This document shows, one piece after another, positions 8,475-16,770 of a stretch of 64,000 bases of DNA (position 1 is the stretch's first letter; the number at the start of each line of letters is the position of its first letter). A program made the translations under genes and the position numbers. The notes under the pieces are model-generated. The model was not told the origin of the DNA. It worked only from the letters and a program-made list of their open reading frames with translations, and ran no database searches. This stretch comes from PALSA-607 sp963737705 (GTDB lineage Bacteria; Actinomycetota; Actinomycetes; Acidothermales; Acidothermaceae), in contig CAVTTP010000006.1 of the NCBI GenBank assembly GCA_963737705.1, forward strand, positions 1,240,001 through 1,304,000. Reading direction: 5' to 3'.

Positions 8475-9244
8475 GTAACCTTGACGTGGCAGGCGGATCG
8501 GCCGGAGGCCGAGGTCGCGAACAGCTGCTCGCGGAAACATTCGTGCTCCTTGCGGACACGCTTGTCGACGACTACGACGTCGCTGACCTGTTGCACCAAC
8601 TAGTTGACGCCTGCGTGAATTTGCTCGGTGTGACGGCCGCCGGCCTGCTACTCGACGATCAGCGCGGCAACCTCGCGGTCGTCGCGTCGTCCAATGAGGA
8701 AACGCGCTTACTCGAAGTTCTTCAGCTGCAAAGCGATGCCGGGCCGTGCCTCGACTGCGTGCGCAGCGGTGTGCCTGTCCGCGTCGATGATCTCGAGGTC
8801 GATCAGAATCGTTGGCCAGTGTTCGCCCAGGCTGCGATGTCGGCTGGCTTCCGGTCGGTGGCCGCCGTACCGCTGCGCCTGCGCACCGAAACAATCGGTG
8901 CACTGAACATGTTTCATGGTGCGCCGCATCCGGTGCCTCTCAATGACCGACGACTTGCGCAAGCGCTGGCCGACGTGGCAACCATCGGCATCTTGCAGCG
9001 GCGCTCGACTCACCGCAGCGCGATGATGGCTGAGCAGCTCCAACATGCACTTAACAGCCGGGTGGTCATCGAGCAAGCGAAGGGCGTCCTCGCCGAGCGC
9101 AACGGCGTCGATATGGACGCCGCCTTCACGGCGCTACGTCGCTATGCCCGCAACCACAATCGCAAGCTCAGTGAACTGGCGATGGACGTGGTCCGCGGCG
9201 AGATCGATCCGAGCACTGTCCAGACCGGACGCCGGGTGACCTGA
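8471..9244 (+). CDS. GAF and ANTAR domain-containing regulator
   Basis: A 257-residue cytoplasmic protein. A GAF domain covers residues about 20-165 (TLVDDYDVADLLHQLVDACV; LQSDAGPCLDCVRSGVPV) and a C-terminal ANTAR domain residues about 185-240 (LNSRVVIEQAKGVLAERNGV, then ALRRYARNHNRKLSELA). ANTAR domains bind paired hexaloop RNA hairpins and act as antiterminators; the GAF domain may sense a small ligand or replace a receiver. The ATG overlaps the previous stop by 4 bp, so the two were cotranscribed. A PdtaS-type kinase, the usual upstream partner of ANTAR regulators, is encoded near 50.3-51.8 kb. Confidence 0.93.
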   Translation: MSNLDVAGGSAGGRGREQLLAETFVLLADTLVDDYDVADLLHQLVDACVNLLGVTAAGLLLDDQRGNLAVVASSNEETRLLEVLQLQSDAGPCLDCVRSGVPVRVDDLEVDQNRWPVFAQAAMSAGFRSVAAVPLRLRTETIGALNMFHGAPHPVPLNDRRLAQALADVATIGILQRRSTHRSAMMAEQLQHALNSRVVIEQAKGVLAERNGVDMDAAFTALRRYARNHNRKLSELAMDVVRGEIDPSTVQTGRRVT

Positions 9245-9405
9245 GGCCCGCAGTCTGCCTCGCGTTCACGCACGGACTGTTGGCCATTTTCGGTTCGTCA
9301 CTCTTTGCGAGCTTTTTATGTCATCATGGGGTAGTTCCACGTGCTTGGGATCGTCTGGTCCTTGCCCCTCGGCGCGTCAGCCTCTAACCGAAGGCGGCGA
9401 GCGGC

Positions 9406-9597
9406 ATGACCGAGCGGCTGATCGACGCACCTGACGCCTTCCTTCCAGCGCAGCCCGTCGCCGCCTGTGCCTGCGGCCACGAGTTAGCTCGCCACGACCT
9501 GACGGCGCTCCGCTACTGCCGGGCAACCGCGTCGAGTGAGTTGCACCGCGATTGCATTTGCGACGTCGCTGCGGCGCAACCGATGAGTCGACGATGA
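9406..9597 (+). CDS. Small Cys/His-rich protein, RGCVC-like
   Basis: A 63-residue protein with CACGHELARHDL, YCRAT and HRDCIC: two CxC-type pairs, another Cys and several His, likely a small metal-binding fold. The spacing resembles the short actinobacterial proteins called RGCVC family, which I recall only in outline, so the family call is tentative. It lies between two GAF-ANTAR genes and is only 10 bp upstream of the next one, so it may be cotranscribed with it. The upstream 160 bp gap probably holds the promoter. Confidence 0.55.
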   Translation: MTERLIDAPDAFLPAQPVAACACGHELARHDLTALRYCRATASSELHRDCICDVAAAQPMSRR

Positions 9598-9607
9598 TGG
9601 CCCAACC

Positions 9608-10309
9608 GTGAGGGCGGTCATTGAAGATGTGCTCGTTGCGGGTGAGCGCGGTGCACCTGCGGCGGACCGACTGTGCGTGGCGTGCTTGCCGCTGCTTGGA
9701 GTCGATGCTGCCGCAATCTCGCTCATAGACGAGGGGGAAAGTCGCGGTACGTTCGGTGCGAGTGGCGCCGCCGCGCGATTGCTCGACTCCCTCCAGTTCA
9801 GTGCGGGAGAAGGGCCGTGCCTTGAGGCCTTTCGGACGACAGAGCCGGTGCTCGTACCCGATCTCCACGCGCAGGATGAACCTCGCTGGCCCGCGTTCAA
9901 GGAAGCGGCGGAGCGAGCTGGAGTGCGCGCGGTGTTCGCCATTCCCGTGCAGGTGGGCAAGATCGGTCTTGGGGCGCTCGACCTGTTCCGATCCGTCGCG
10001 GGTCCGCTGTCGATCGCACAGCTGACCGACGCGATCCTGGTAGCCGACGCCGCTGCACAGATCCTGCTCGACCTGATCGGCGAGCCAAGCAGTGCGACCG
10101 GGCGCGGAGATCCACTGGCGCAATGGGCGCAAGTGGCGTCACTCTCGCGCGTCGAGGTGTACCAGGCGACCGGGATGCTGATGGCCCAGCTTGATCTGTC
10201 GCCGGCCTCGGCGCTCATCCGGCTTCGGGCGTATGCGTTTGCTAACGAACTCACCGCGTCTGAAGTTGCTCAGCTCATCACCTCCCGGGATTTGCGCATG
10301 GAGGCTTGA
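9608..10309 (+). CDS. GAF and ANTAR domain-containing regulator
   Basis: A 233-residue protein starting with GTG. The GAF domain spans residues about 15-165 and includes the family hallmark FSAGEGPCLEAF and the segment VRAVFAIPVQVGKIGLGALD. The ANTAR domain occupies the last 60 residues (VEVYQATGMLMAQLDLSPAS, then LRAYAFANELTASEVAQ). It is a close architectural paralogue of the frameshifted gene at 7793-8474 and shows what that protein should look like around the break. A role as RNA-binding antiterminator controlled by its GAF domain is inferred from the family. Confidence 0.92.
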   Translation: MRAVIEDVLVAGERGAPAADRLCVACLPLLGVDAAAISLIDEGESRGTFGASGAAARLLDSLQFSAGEGPCLEAFRTTEPVLVPDLHAQDEPRWPAFKEAAERAGVRAVFAIPVQVGKIGLGALDLFRSVAGPLSIAQLTDAILVADAAAQILLDLIGEPSSATGRGDPLAQWAQVASLSRVEVYQATGMLMAQLDLSPASALIRLRAYAFANELTASEVAQLITSRDLRMEA

Positions 10310-10408
10310 ACAAAGGTCACGCACGGCTCGGCGTCAACCGGCGACGAGGGTGTTGCTCCAGAAGCTGGCAACACATCCCGCACAGCTTTTCTGCGGAGGT
10401 GGGCTGCA

Positions 10409-12079
10409 GTGGCTGGCAAAGGGCAGGGTGCGCCGAGCTCGGATGTTCCCGGGCTTCGGGACGTGTCGGCGGGTTCCGTCGGCTTCGAACCAACGCTCGG
10501 CATCCCTTGGCAGAGTGGTCTTGATCCACTCACCGGTTTGGCCGATAGGCGTTGGTTCTTGCGGGCGGTCGCAGTCTCGGACGGTTCTGACAGCGGCGGC
10601 GACTCTCAGGCGGACGACGTCGGCATCATCGCCGTTCGAATCAACGGACTGCGGAGCCTGCGGGCGAGTCATGGGCAGGTCGCCGCGGACGGAGTCTTGT
10701 TGCTGGTCGCTGAGGTGTTGCACGGCTGGAGCCGCGGCGATGACCTGGCCGCTCGATTGGGCGTCGACAGTTTCGGCATCCTCGCGCACACCGATGCGGA
10801 GGGCCTGACAGCAACCGCTACGCGGTTGCGGACGAAGCTCGCCGATGCCGGCGTGTCGGCGACAATCGGCTCGGCCATGCGCGCTGCGCAGGGTGGAGCG
10901 TCGGAGGCGTTGCGTACTGCAAACTGTGACGTGGGCAAAGGCAACGGAAGACGACGTGCCGATGAGGGGGCCGCGTCGCGGGCGATCCGCGGCGCTAGCG
11001 CAGGAACTGCTGCCCAAGTGATCCAGGCCCAGGCGACCGGCATCTTGATGCAATGGCATCGCTGCGGTGCCGATCGTGCACGCCTCGAGCTTGCCTATCA
11101 AGCCCACGAGATGGGTCTTCCAGTCACCTCGATGGCTCGGCTGCTCATCGCGGTTGCCTCGGGCGCACCCCTTAGTGACCAGGACGCTGCCTACGGCCTC
11201 GATCTTGAACGGTCAGCGCAGTTGGCCGCCAACGCCAGGGTTGGCAGCGCACCACGAACCTCGCCAAGGCCGCGAGAGCAGCTGGCGACGCCCGATGTCG
11301 TCGACGACGGAACGTACACACCGAGCCGTCAGATGCAGCCAGTCTGGAGTGTGAGACCGCCGAACTCTGCGAGCGGGCTTCTTTCGTTGGCAGGTCCGGA
11401 CGCATCGATCAGGTCCGAGGATCTGTTGCTGGCCGGCCGCTACCGCGGCGCTGCGAGCCCGAACGGGTCTGGCGGCGACTGGTTCGACGCGTTCATTCTC
11501 CCTGACGGCACCGCGGCACTGGTTTTAGGAGATGTCGCCGGCCATGATGCGCTCGCGGCGACAACGATGATGCAACTGCGAACCCTCTTGCGAGGTTTTG
11601 CGGTCACCCACGAGATGGCGCCGAGCGAAGTGTTGCGCAGGCTTGATGTGTTCTTCGCCCACCTCGATCTCGACCTGCTCGCGACAGCATTCTTTGGTTG
11701 GGTGCACCCAGATCCGGCTGGGGGGCTGGTGCTTCGTTGGTGCAACGCGGGTCATCTACCGCCGCTCGTCGTCGGGGCCGACGGCGAGACAATGATCCTC
11801 GAGACTCGCAACGACCTGCTCCTTGGTCTCGGCCTGGAGACCAGGCGTGCTGACCTGTCGTTGCGCTTAGCGGCGGGGAGCACGCTGCTGTTGTACAGCG
11901 ATGGGCTCATTGAGACCCGCAACGCCGACCTCGATCACGGGTTAGATCGGTTGCAAGATGCTGCTCGCTCGGTGGCGACGTTGGACGTCGCAGAGCTTTG
12001 CGACGAACTGGTGTCGGCGATGATCGGGGTAAGTGCGCACGATGACGTGACAGTGCTCGCGGTTCGCATTCCTCACTAA
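10409..12079 (+). CDS. Degenerate GGDEF - ANTAR - PP2C (SpoIIE-type) phosphatase
   Basis: A 556-residue three-domain protein starting at GTG with GGAGGT 8 nt upstream. Residues about 38-180 resemble a diguanylate cyclase (DPLTGLADRRWF), but the catalytic GG(D/E)EF signature is replaced by GVDSF, so cyclase activity is unlikely. Residues about 200-255 form an ANTAR domain (AQVIQAQATGILMQWHRCGA). Residues about 325-555 form a PP2C-like Ser phosphatase of the RsbU/SpoIIE class, with metal-ligand motifs GGDWFD, LGDVAGHD and HDDVTVLAV. It could dephosphorylate an anti-sigma antagonist while binding RNA. It closes the ANTAR cluster and converges with the GGDEF-EAL gene 20 bp away. Confidence 0.88.
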   Translation: MAGKGQGAPSSDVPGLRDVSAGSVGFEPTLGIPWQSGLDPLTGLADRRWFLRAVAVSDGSDSGGDSQADDVGIIAVRINGLRSLRASHGQVAADGVLLLVAEVLHGWSRGDDLAARLGVDSFGILAHTDAEGLTATATRLRTKLADAGVSATIGSAMRAAQGGASEALRTANCDVGKGNGRRRADEGAASRAIRGASAGTAAQVIQAQATGILMQWHRCGADRARLELAYQAHEMGLPVTSMARLLIAVASGAPLSDQDAAYGLDLERSAQLAANARVGSAPRTSPRPREQLATPDVVDDGTYTPSRQMQPVWSVRPPNSASGLLSLAGPDASIRSEDLLLAGRYRGAASPNGSGGDWFDAFILPDGTAALVLGDVAGHDALAATTMMQLRTLLRGFAVTHEMAPSEVLRRLDVFFAHLDLDLLATAFFGWVHPDPAGGLVLRWCNAGHLPPLVVGADGETMILETRNDLLLGLGLETRRADLSLRLAAGSTLLLYSDGLIETRNADLDHGLDRLQDAARSVATLDVAELCDELVSAMIGVSAHDDVTVLAVRIPH

Positions 12080-12098
12080 GTAATGAAAAATCTGGCTG

Positions 12099-13931
12099 TC
12101 ACGCAGTCATGGTTCGCAGTTGCGCACTGATTGCAGCAGCACTGGTCGGTCTCGCGAAAAAGTAGCCCTGGGCATACTCGCAGCCGATCGTCGTCACCTC
12201 ATTGCGCTGCGCGTGCGTCTCGACGCCCTCCGCAGTGACCGCGAGGCCTAGTACATGTGCGAGGTTTGTCACCGCGGCGACGACCGCGCTACCGGTTGAG
12301 AGTTCGCCAATGTCGGCAATGAAACTCTGATCGATCTTGATGATGTCGATCGGTAGCCGCCGCAGGTAGCTCAAGGACGAGAAGCCGGTGCCGAAGTCGT
12401 CAAGCGCGAGCCGCACACCAAACGCTCGTAGATTCGCCAACAAATCGATCGCGTACTCGAAGTCTTCGATGAACAAACTCTCGGTGACCTCGAGGATCAA
12501 TGAGCCTGGGTCCATCTCCGTCCGGTCGAGAACACTCGACAGGATCGAACGGAAGTCGGGGCTCATGAGCTGCCGGGCGGAGACGTTGACGGCCAGATCC
12601 AGGGAGATACCAGGCTTCGTTCGCAGCCACTCGCGACGAGCGAAACAGCTGCGCTCGAGTACCCACGCGCCGAGTTGGCTGATGAGGCCGCTCTGCTCGG
12701 CCACCGTCACCATCGTCATAGCCGGCACCGCACCACGGACCGGATCATTCCAGCGCAACAGCGCCTCGACGCCAGTGATTAATCCGTCGTGACTGCGCAC
12801 GATCGGTTGATATGCAAGGTCGAGCTTTCCCTCGGCGAACGCCGCGCGCAGGTCAACCTCAAGACTGTCTCGATCCGCAGACATCAATGCCTCACGCAGA
12901 TCGATGATCTGGTGGCCGCCGCCACCCCTGCGCTTTGCCTGATACATCGCGATGTCTGCTTGGACAACGAGCTTGTCGGAGATGTCCTCCCCTGGTCCGG
13001 CGAAGGCCATGCCCACGCTTGCTGTCACCGCTAGCTGCACCCCGCCGACGGAGAACGGCTCGATGAACGCGCTATCGACGCGCATTGCTAGCGCTTCGAC
13101 GTCCGCCGCGCTTTGTAGGTCCTCGCACAGGAACACGAATTCGTCGCCGGAGAATCGGGCAAGGGTGTCACCAGGTCGGACCACGGCGGTAAGCCGCTGC
13201 GCGATCGCTCGCAGGAGGTCGTCGCCGACGTGGTGCCCGTGCGTGTCGTTGACGCGTTTGAACCGGTCGAGATCGACGAAGAGGACGGCAGCGTTCGTGT
13301 GCGAACGCTGTGCCCGTTGGGCAGCGTGTTCCAGCCGTTGCTGCAGCAACAGCCGGTTCGGCAGACCAGTCAGCGGATCATGCAGCGCGCCGTGACGAAA
13401 CTGCTCCGAGGTCGTGCGGCTCTCCTCCCTCGCTTGCGCATTCAGCAAGTAGGCCGCCGCGACGTCGGCAAGTGTTTGCGCGGCCGCCATGTCGTGTGGA
13501 GCTAGCTCACCTGGTTCATCGCGATAGAGATCGAGCGCGCCGAGCCTGCCGCTGCCGTCGCGAAGGGGAAACGTGAAGACAGCGGCCAGGCCGCCCGTGA
13601 CCGCCGATGGCGCGAACCGCGGGAAGCGCACGTCGGCGGTGAGATTCGGTATTGCAACCGCCTCGCCATGTTCGTAGGCCCAGATGCAGGGTCCGTCGCG
13701 AAGGTCAGTCTGCAACCGTTCGAAGAGCATGGCGGACTCGTCGGACGCGGCGATGTACTGCGGCGCATTGCCTGCCGAGATCAAGGTGACGCCGGCCGCC
13801 GTAATCGGCAGGATCTCAACGATGCGCCCGACTAGGTGGTCGAGGATCCGCTGGATCGGAAAGTCGGTCGCCAACGTCCGCGCGAAATCGCTAAGAACCG
13901 CGGAGAGCTTTCCCTCGTCGACCACGAACAC
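12099..13931 (-). CDS. GAF-GGDEF-EAL cyclic-di-GMP enzyme
   Basis: A 610-residue cytoplasmic protein: GAF domain at residues about 10-165, GGDEF at 185-345 and EAL at 355-605. The cyclase A-site reads SGDEF with a Ser in first position, which is tolerated in active enzymes, and an RPGD inhibitory I-site lies five residues upstream. The EAL domain keeps GVEALLRW, DDFGTGFSS, KIDQSF and AEGVET, so the metal and catalytic residues for c-di-GMP hydrolysis are present. It may be bifunctional, with the GAF domain setting the balance. It faces away from the ANTAR cluster and ends next to the PP2C gene. Confidence 0.93.
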   Translation of the reverse strand: MFVVDEGKLSAVLSDFARTLATDFPIQRILDHLVGRIVEILPITAAGVTLISAGNAPQYIAASDESAMLFERLQTDLRDGPCIWAYEHGEAVAIPNLTADVRFPRFAPSAVTGGLAAVFTFPLRDGSGRLGALDLYRDEPGELAPHDMAAAQTLADVAAAYLLNAQAREESRTTSEQFRHGALHDPLTGLPNRLLLQQRLEHAAQRAQRSHTNAAVLFVDLDRFKRVNDTHGHHVGDDLLRAIAQRLTAVVRPGDTLARFSGDEFVFLCEDLQSAADVEALAMRVDSAFIEPFSVGGVQLAVTASVGMAFAGPGEDISDKLVVQADIAMYQAKRRGGGGHQIIDLREALMSADRDSLEVDLRAAFAEGKLDLAYQPIVRSHDGLITGVEALLRWNDPVRGAVPAMTMVTVAEQSGLISQLGAWVLERSCFARREWLRTKPGISLDLAVNVSARQLMSPDFRSILSSVLDRTEMDPGSLILEVTESLFIEDFEYAIDLLANLRAFGVRLALDDFGTGFSSLSYLRRLPIDIIKIDQSFIADIGELSTGSAVVAAVTNLAHVLGLAVTAEGVETHAQRNEVTTIGCEYAQGYFFARPTSAAAISAQLRTMTA

Positions 13932-14356
13932 TCCCTGGGCGCGCTGATGACACGGCCCCGCATGAGTGTCTGGACGGGAAGATCCCGGTCACCAACGATA
14001 CCAGCACGAAACAGCCCATCGTGTAGTTACTGTCCGATTCATCCGGAGCGTTGCGCCTCACTGGGGACGCAGCTCGGGATCGTTCCCACCCGTGTGAAGC
14101 GTGAGCTTGCGCCGAGCGCGAGTCGTTCGAGGGGTACGTATTGTGCTTAGTTCACATAACGAAATTACGTCGATCGTAGCTCGGTCGGCCTTCGGTCTTG
14201 ACAACGTCGGCCCGCGCTTCGAGACTCATGCTCAAGCCGACGTGGGAACGTGCCCATCTTGGTCTGCTTCTGAACGGTGAAGTCCGGCGACAGCGGCGGT
14301 CTCCCCTTTCCGTCTCTGTCGCCGGCTTCATTCCTCACCCGCAACCCGGTGAGGAG
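13932..14356. other. Intergenic region upstream of the GGDEF-EAL gene
   Basis: This 425-bp stretch has no credible gene. It lies upstream of the leftward GGDEF-EAL gene and downstream of the leftward lacI-type gene. An AT-richer patch around 14140-14170 is the best place for the promoter of the GGDEF-EAL gene, and a long inverted repeat (14279-14329) lies next to the lacI-type stop codon. Confidence 0.5.
14279..14329 (-). terminator. Long inverted repeat after the lacI-type gene
   Basis: GAAGTCCGGCGACAG pairs with CTGTCGCCGGCTTC (one bulged T) across a 22-nt loop. It lies 28 bp beyond the stop of the leftward LacI gene, the expected place for its terminator. Confidence 0.5.
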
Positions 14357-15400
14357 CTAGCTCGACTCGCGAACGATCAACTCGGTCGGCACGATGAGCG
14401 ACGCCGAGCGGTGACCGGGGTTGCGTACCTCGTTCAGCAGCAGCCGGGCAAGAGAGCGTCCGATCTCCTCCATGGGCTGCCGCACGCTCGTCAACTGCGG
14501 ATTGGCGAGGCGTGCCGCGTGCGAGTCGTCGAACCCGACGACGGCAACATCGTCGGGAACGCTGCGGCCGGCTGCCCGAAGCGCCCGCATCGCTCCGATA
14601 GCCATCAGGTCGCTTGCGGCGAACACCGCGTCGAGGTCAGGGACCCTCTCGAGGAGTGCCCGCATGGCGATCTCACCGCTGTCCTCGGAAAAGTCACCGT
14701 GTTCGACTAACCGACGCCACGACTTGCGGTTGGCAGGCGGCAACGCATCGCGGAAACCATCGAGGCGGTCGATGCCGACGGGCATATCGACTGGCCCGGC
14801 GATCGTCGTGATCCGGGTGCGACCGCGTGCGACCAGGTGGTGTATCGCTGCCGTCGCGCCTGCTCTGTTGTCGGCGTCGACGTACGGCACGTTCTCTCCG
14901 GGAAAGGGCCGGCCCGTCAACACCACCGGCGTGCGGCTCTTCGCGAGCAGCTGTACGAGCGCGTCGCGCCGGTGCAGTGACATCAAGATGACGCCGTCCG
15001 CGTGGCCGTTCATGATGTACCGCTCAATACGCGAACTGTCACCTTCGGCGCTGAGCAAGACAAACGCGTAGTCGGTGTCGGCTAACTCCTGGTTGATGCC
15101 ACGCACAGTGCCGGCGAAGAAAGGCTCGGAGAACAGTCGGGTTTCTGGTTCGGAGACGATCAGGGCGAGTGTGTCGGCGCGACGCGTGACGAGCGCCCGG
15201 GCCGCCCGGTTCGGGACGTAGTTGAGCTTCTCGATTGCCTTCTCAACGGCGATGCGGGCTTGCGGCGATACCCGAGGCGAACCCGTGAGCACCCGCGAGA
15301 CGGTGGTTTTGGAGACTCCGGCCAACGCCGCGACGCCCCACACGGTCGGGCGGTGCGTGGCGCCCTTGAGTGGCTGCCCGGCGGGGCGCTCGGCGACCAT
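14357..15400 (-). CDS. LacI-family transcriptional regulator, probably xylose operon
   Basis: A 347-residue repressor. Residues about 18-65 are the LacI helix-turn-helix (VWGVAALAGVSKTTVSRVLT) with the hinge VPNRAARALVTRR; the rest is a periplasmic-binding-protein-like effector domain (ALIVSEPETRLFSEPFFAG; GFDDSHAARLANPQLTSV). ATG 15400 gives the full DNA-binding domain. It is divergent from xylA with 161 bp between starts, and this region contains a LacI-like palindrome and a direct repeat, so it most likely controls xylAB and itself. Actinobacterial xyl genes are often controlled by ROK proteins instead, so the target is inferred from position only. Confidence 0.85.
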   Translation of the reverse strand: MVAERPAGQPLKGATHRPTVWGVAALAGVSKTTVSRVLTGSPRVSPQARIAVEKAIEKLNYVPNRAARALVTRRADTLALIVSEPETRLFSEPFFAGTVRGINQELADTDYAFVLLSAEGDSSRIERYIMNGHADGVILMSLHRRDALVQLLAKSRTPVVLTGRPFPGENVPYVDADNRAGATAAIHHLVARGRTRITTIAGPVDMPVGIDRLDGFRDALPPANRKSWRRLVEHGDFSEDSGEIAMRALLERVPDLDAVFAASDLMAIGAMRALRAAGRSVPDDVAVVGFDDSHAARLANPQLTSVRQPMEEIGRSLARLLLNEVRNPGHRSASLIVPTELIVRESS

Positions 15401-15458
15401 GCGGTGATGATTTCACAGGAAGCGGGCGCGCCGTTGGTCGGAAGTGGGCCGGTGTGGC

Positions 15459-15466
15459 GAACGTTC
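15459..15466. promoter_or_regulatory. Candidate LacI-type operator core
   Basis: GAACGTTC is a perfect 8-bp palindrome centred on CG, inside TGGCGAACGTTCCCA. LacI-family operators are typically palindromes with a central CG. It lies between the divergent lacI-type gene and xylA, about 60 bp upstream of the lacI start. Confidence 0.4.
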
Positions 15467-15496
15467 CCACTTTTCGTTGACCGCCCACCGTCCAGC

Positions 15497-15523
15497 CAAA
15501 TATGTTGAGCTGTCAAATATGTT
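15497..15523. promoter_or_regulatory. Direct repeat CAAATATGTT x2 upstream of xylA
   Basis: CAAATATGTT occurs twice, starting at 15497 and 15514, exactly 17 bp apart, and a loosely inverted AACAAAT follows at 15533-15539. This AT-rich block stands out in GC-rich surroundings and lies 40-65 bp before the xylA start. It is either a regulator site with two turns-like spacing or contains promoter -10 elements (TATGTT). Confidence 0.45.
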
Positions 15524-15561
15524 TCGCTGGCCAACAAATCGTTCTCGCCGAGGAGACTTCC

Positions 15562-16755
15562 GTGCCGTCGCAACTGCGTCCGACGCCCCAAGACCGCTTC
15601 ACATTCGGGCTCTGGACAGTGGGCTGGCCGGCGCGAGACCCGTTCGGCGACGCCACCCGTCCGGCCCTCGACCCGGTCGAGACGGTTCACCGTCTCGCCG
15701 AGCTCGGTGCGTACGGCGTCACGTTTCACGACGATGACCTGATTCCTTTTGGAAGCAGTGAGGCCGAGCGCGAGAAGCACATTTCTCGTTTCAAGGACGC
15801 GCTCGCCGAAACCGGCCTTGTCGTACCTATGGCGACCACCAACCTGTTCACGCACCCGGTGTTCAAGGACGGTGGCTTCACGAGCAACGACCGAGCGATT
15901 CGCCGCTATGCATTGCGCAAGGTCATGCGCAACCTCGACCTTGCTGTTGAACTTGGCGCGAAGACCTACGTTTTCTGGGGTGGGCGCGAGGGTGCCGAGA
16001 CCGATTCGGCGAAGGACGTCAGGTCGGCGTTGGCGCGCTATGCCGAGGGCATCGACATGCTGGCGCAGTACGCGGTCGACAACGGCTACGACATCCGGTT
16101 CGCCATCGAGCCCAAGCCCAACGAGCCGCGCGGCGACATCCTGCTGCCCACCGTTGGCGCTGCACTGGCCTTCATCTCGACCCTCGAGCATCACGAGATG
16201 GTGGGCGTGAACCCGGAGGTCGGTCACGAGCAGATGGCCGGGCTCAACTTCGTGCACAGCATCGCGCAGGCGCTGTGGCAGGGAAAGCTCTTCCACATCG
16301 ACCTCAACGGCCAACGAGGCATCAAGTACGACCAAGACCTCATGTTCGGTCACGGCGACCTGCTCAATGCGTTCTTCCTCGTCGACCTGCTCGAGAACGG
16401 TGGGATCGCGGGCGCTCGCGCATACGATGGCCCTCGCCACTTCGATTACAAGCCGCTGCGTACTGAAGACATCGACGGCGTCTGGGCATCGGCCGCGGCG
16501 AACATGACGACCTACCTGCTGCTGAAGGAGCGGGCAATTGCCTTCCGTGCTGACCCCGAAGTGCAGGCGGCGCTGGCCGCTGCGCGGGTCGCCGAGTTGG
16601 CCATCCCGACACTCGGCGAGGGCGAGTCATACACCAACCTGCTCGAAGACCGATCCGCATTCGAGGACTTCGACATCGACGCGGCAGGCAAGCGCGGCTA
16701 CCACTTCACCCAGCTCGACCAGCTTGCGGTCGAGCACGTGCTCGGCGCGCGCTGA
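15562..16755 (+). CDS. xylA: Xylose isomerase
   Basis: A 397-residue cytoplasmic TIM-barrel enzyme converting D-xylose to D-xylulose. The catalytic strand TFHDDDL places the active-site His at residue 56, and the metal-binding region is seen in AIEPKPNEPRGD, NPEVGHEQMAGLNF and KLFHIDLNGQRGIKYDQD. Length matches the class I actinobacterial enzymes (about 390). GTG 15562 is chosen because AGGAGA lies 6 bp upstream and the protein begins as usual just before the FTFGLWTVGW segment; earlier in-frame codons cover the repeat CAAATATGTT. The xylulokinase gene follows after 15 bp. Confidence 0.96.
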   Translation: MPSQLRPTPQDRFTFGLWTVGWPARDPFGDATRPALDPVETVHRLAELGAYGVTFHDDDLIPFGSSEAEREKHISRFKDALAETGLVVPMATTNLFTHPVFKDGGFTSNDRAIRRYALRKVMRNLDLAVELGAKTYVFWGGREGAETDSAKDVRSALARYAEGIDMLAQYAVDNGYDIRFAIEPKPNEPRGDILLPTVGAALAFISTLEHHEMVGVNPEVGHEQMAGLNFVHSIAQALWQGKLFHIDLNGQRGIKYDQDLMFGHGDLLNAFFLVDLLENGGIAGARAYDGPRHFDYKPLRTEDIDGVWASAAANMTTYLLLKERAIAFRADPEVQAALAAARVAELAIPTLGEGESYTNLLEDRSAFEDFDIDAAGKRGYHFTQLDQLAVEHVLGAR

Positions 16756-16770
16756 CCTGGCGCGGGCGCA

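Noticed and set aside
15160..16440. 426-codon leftward frame over lacI and xylA
   Set aside because: Overlaps the lacI start in another frame and xylA on the opposite strand; only the genes on either side have recognised domains.
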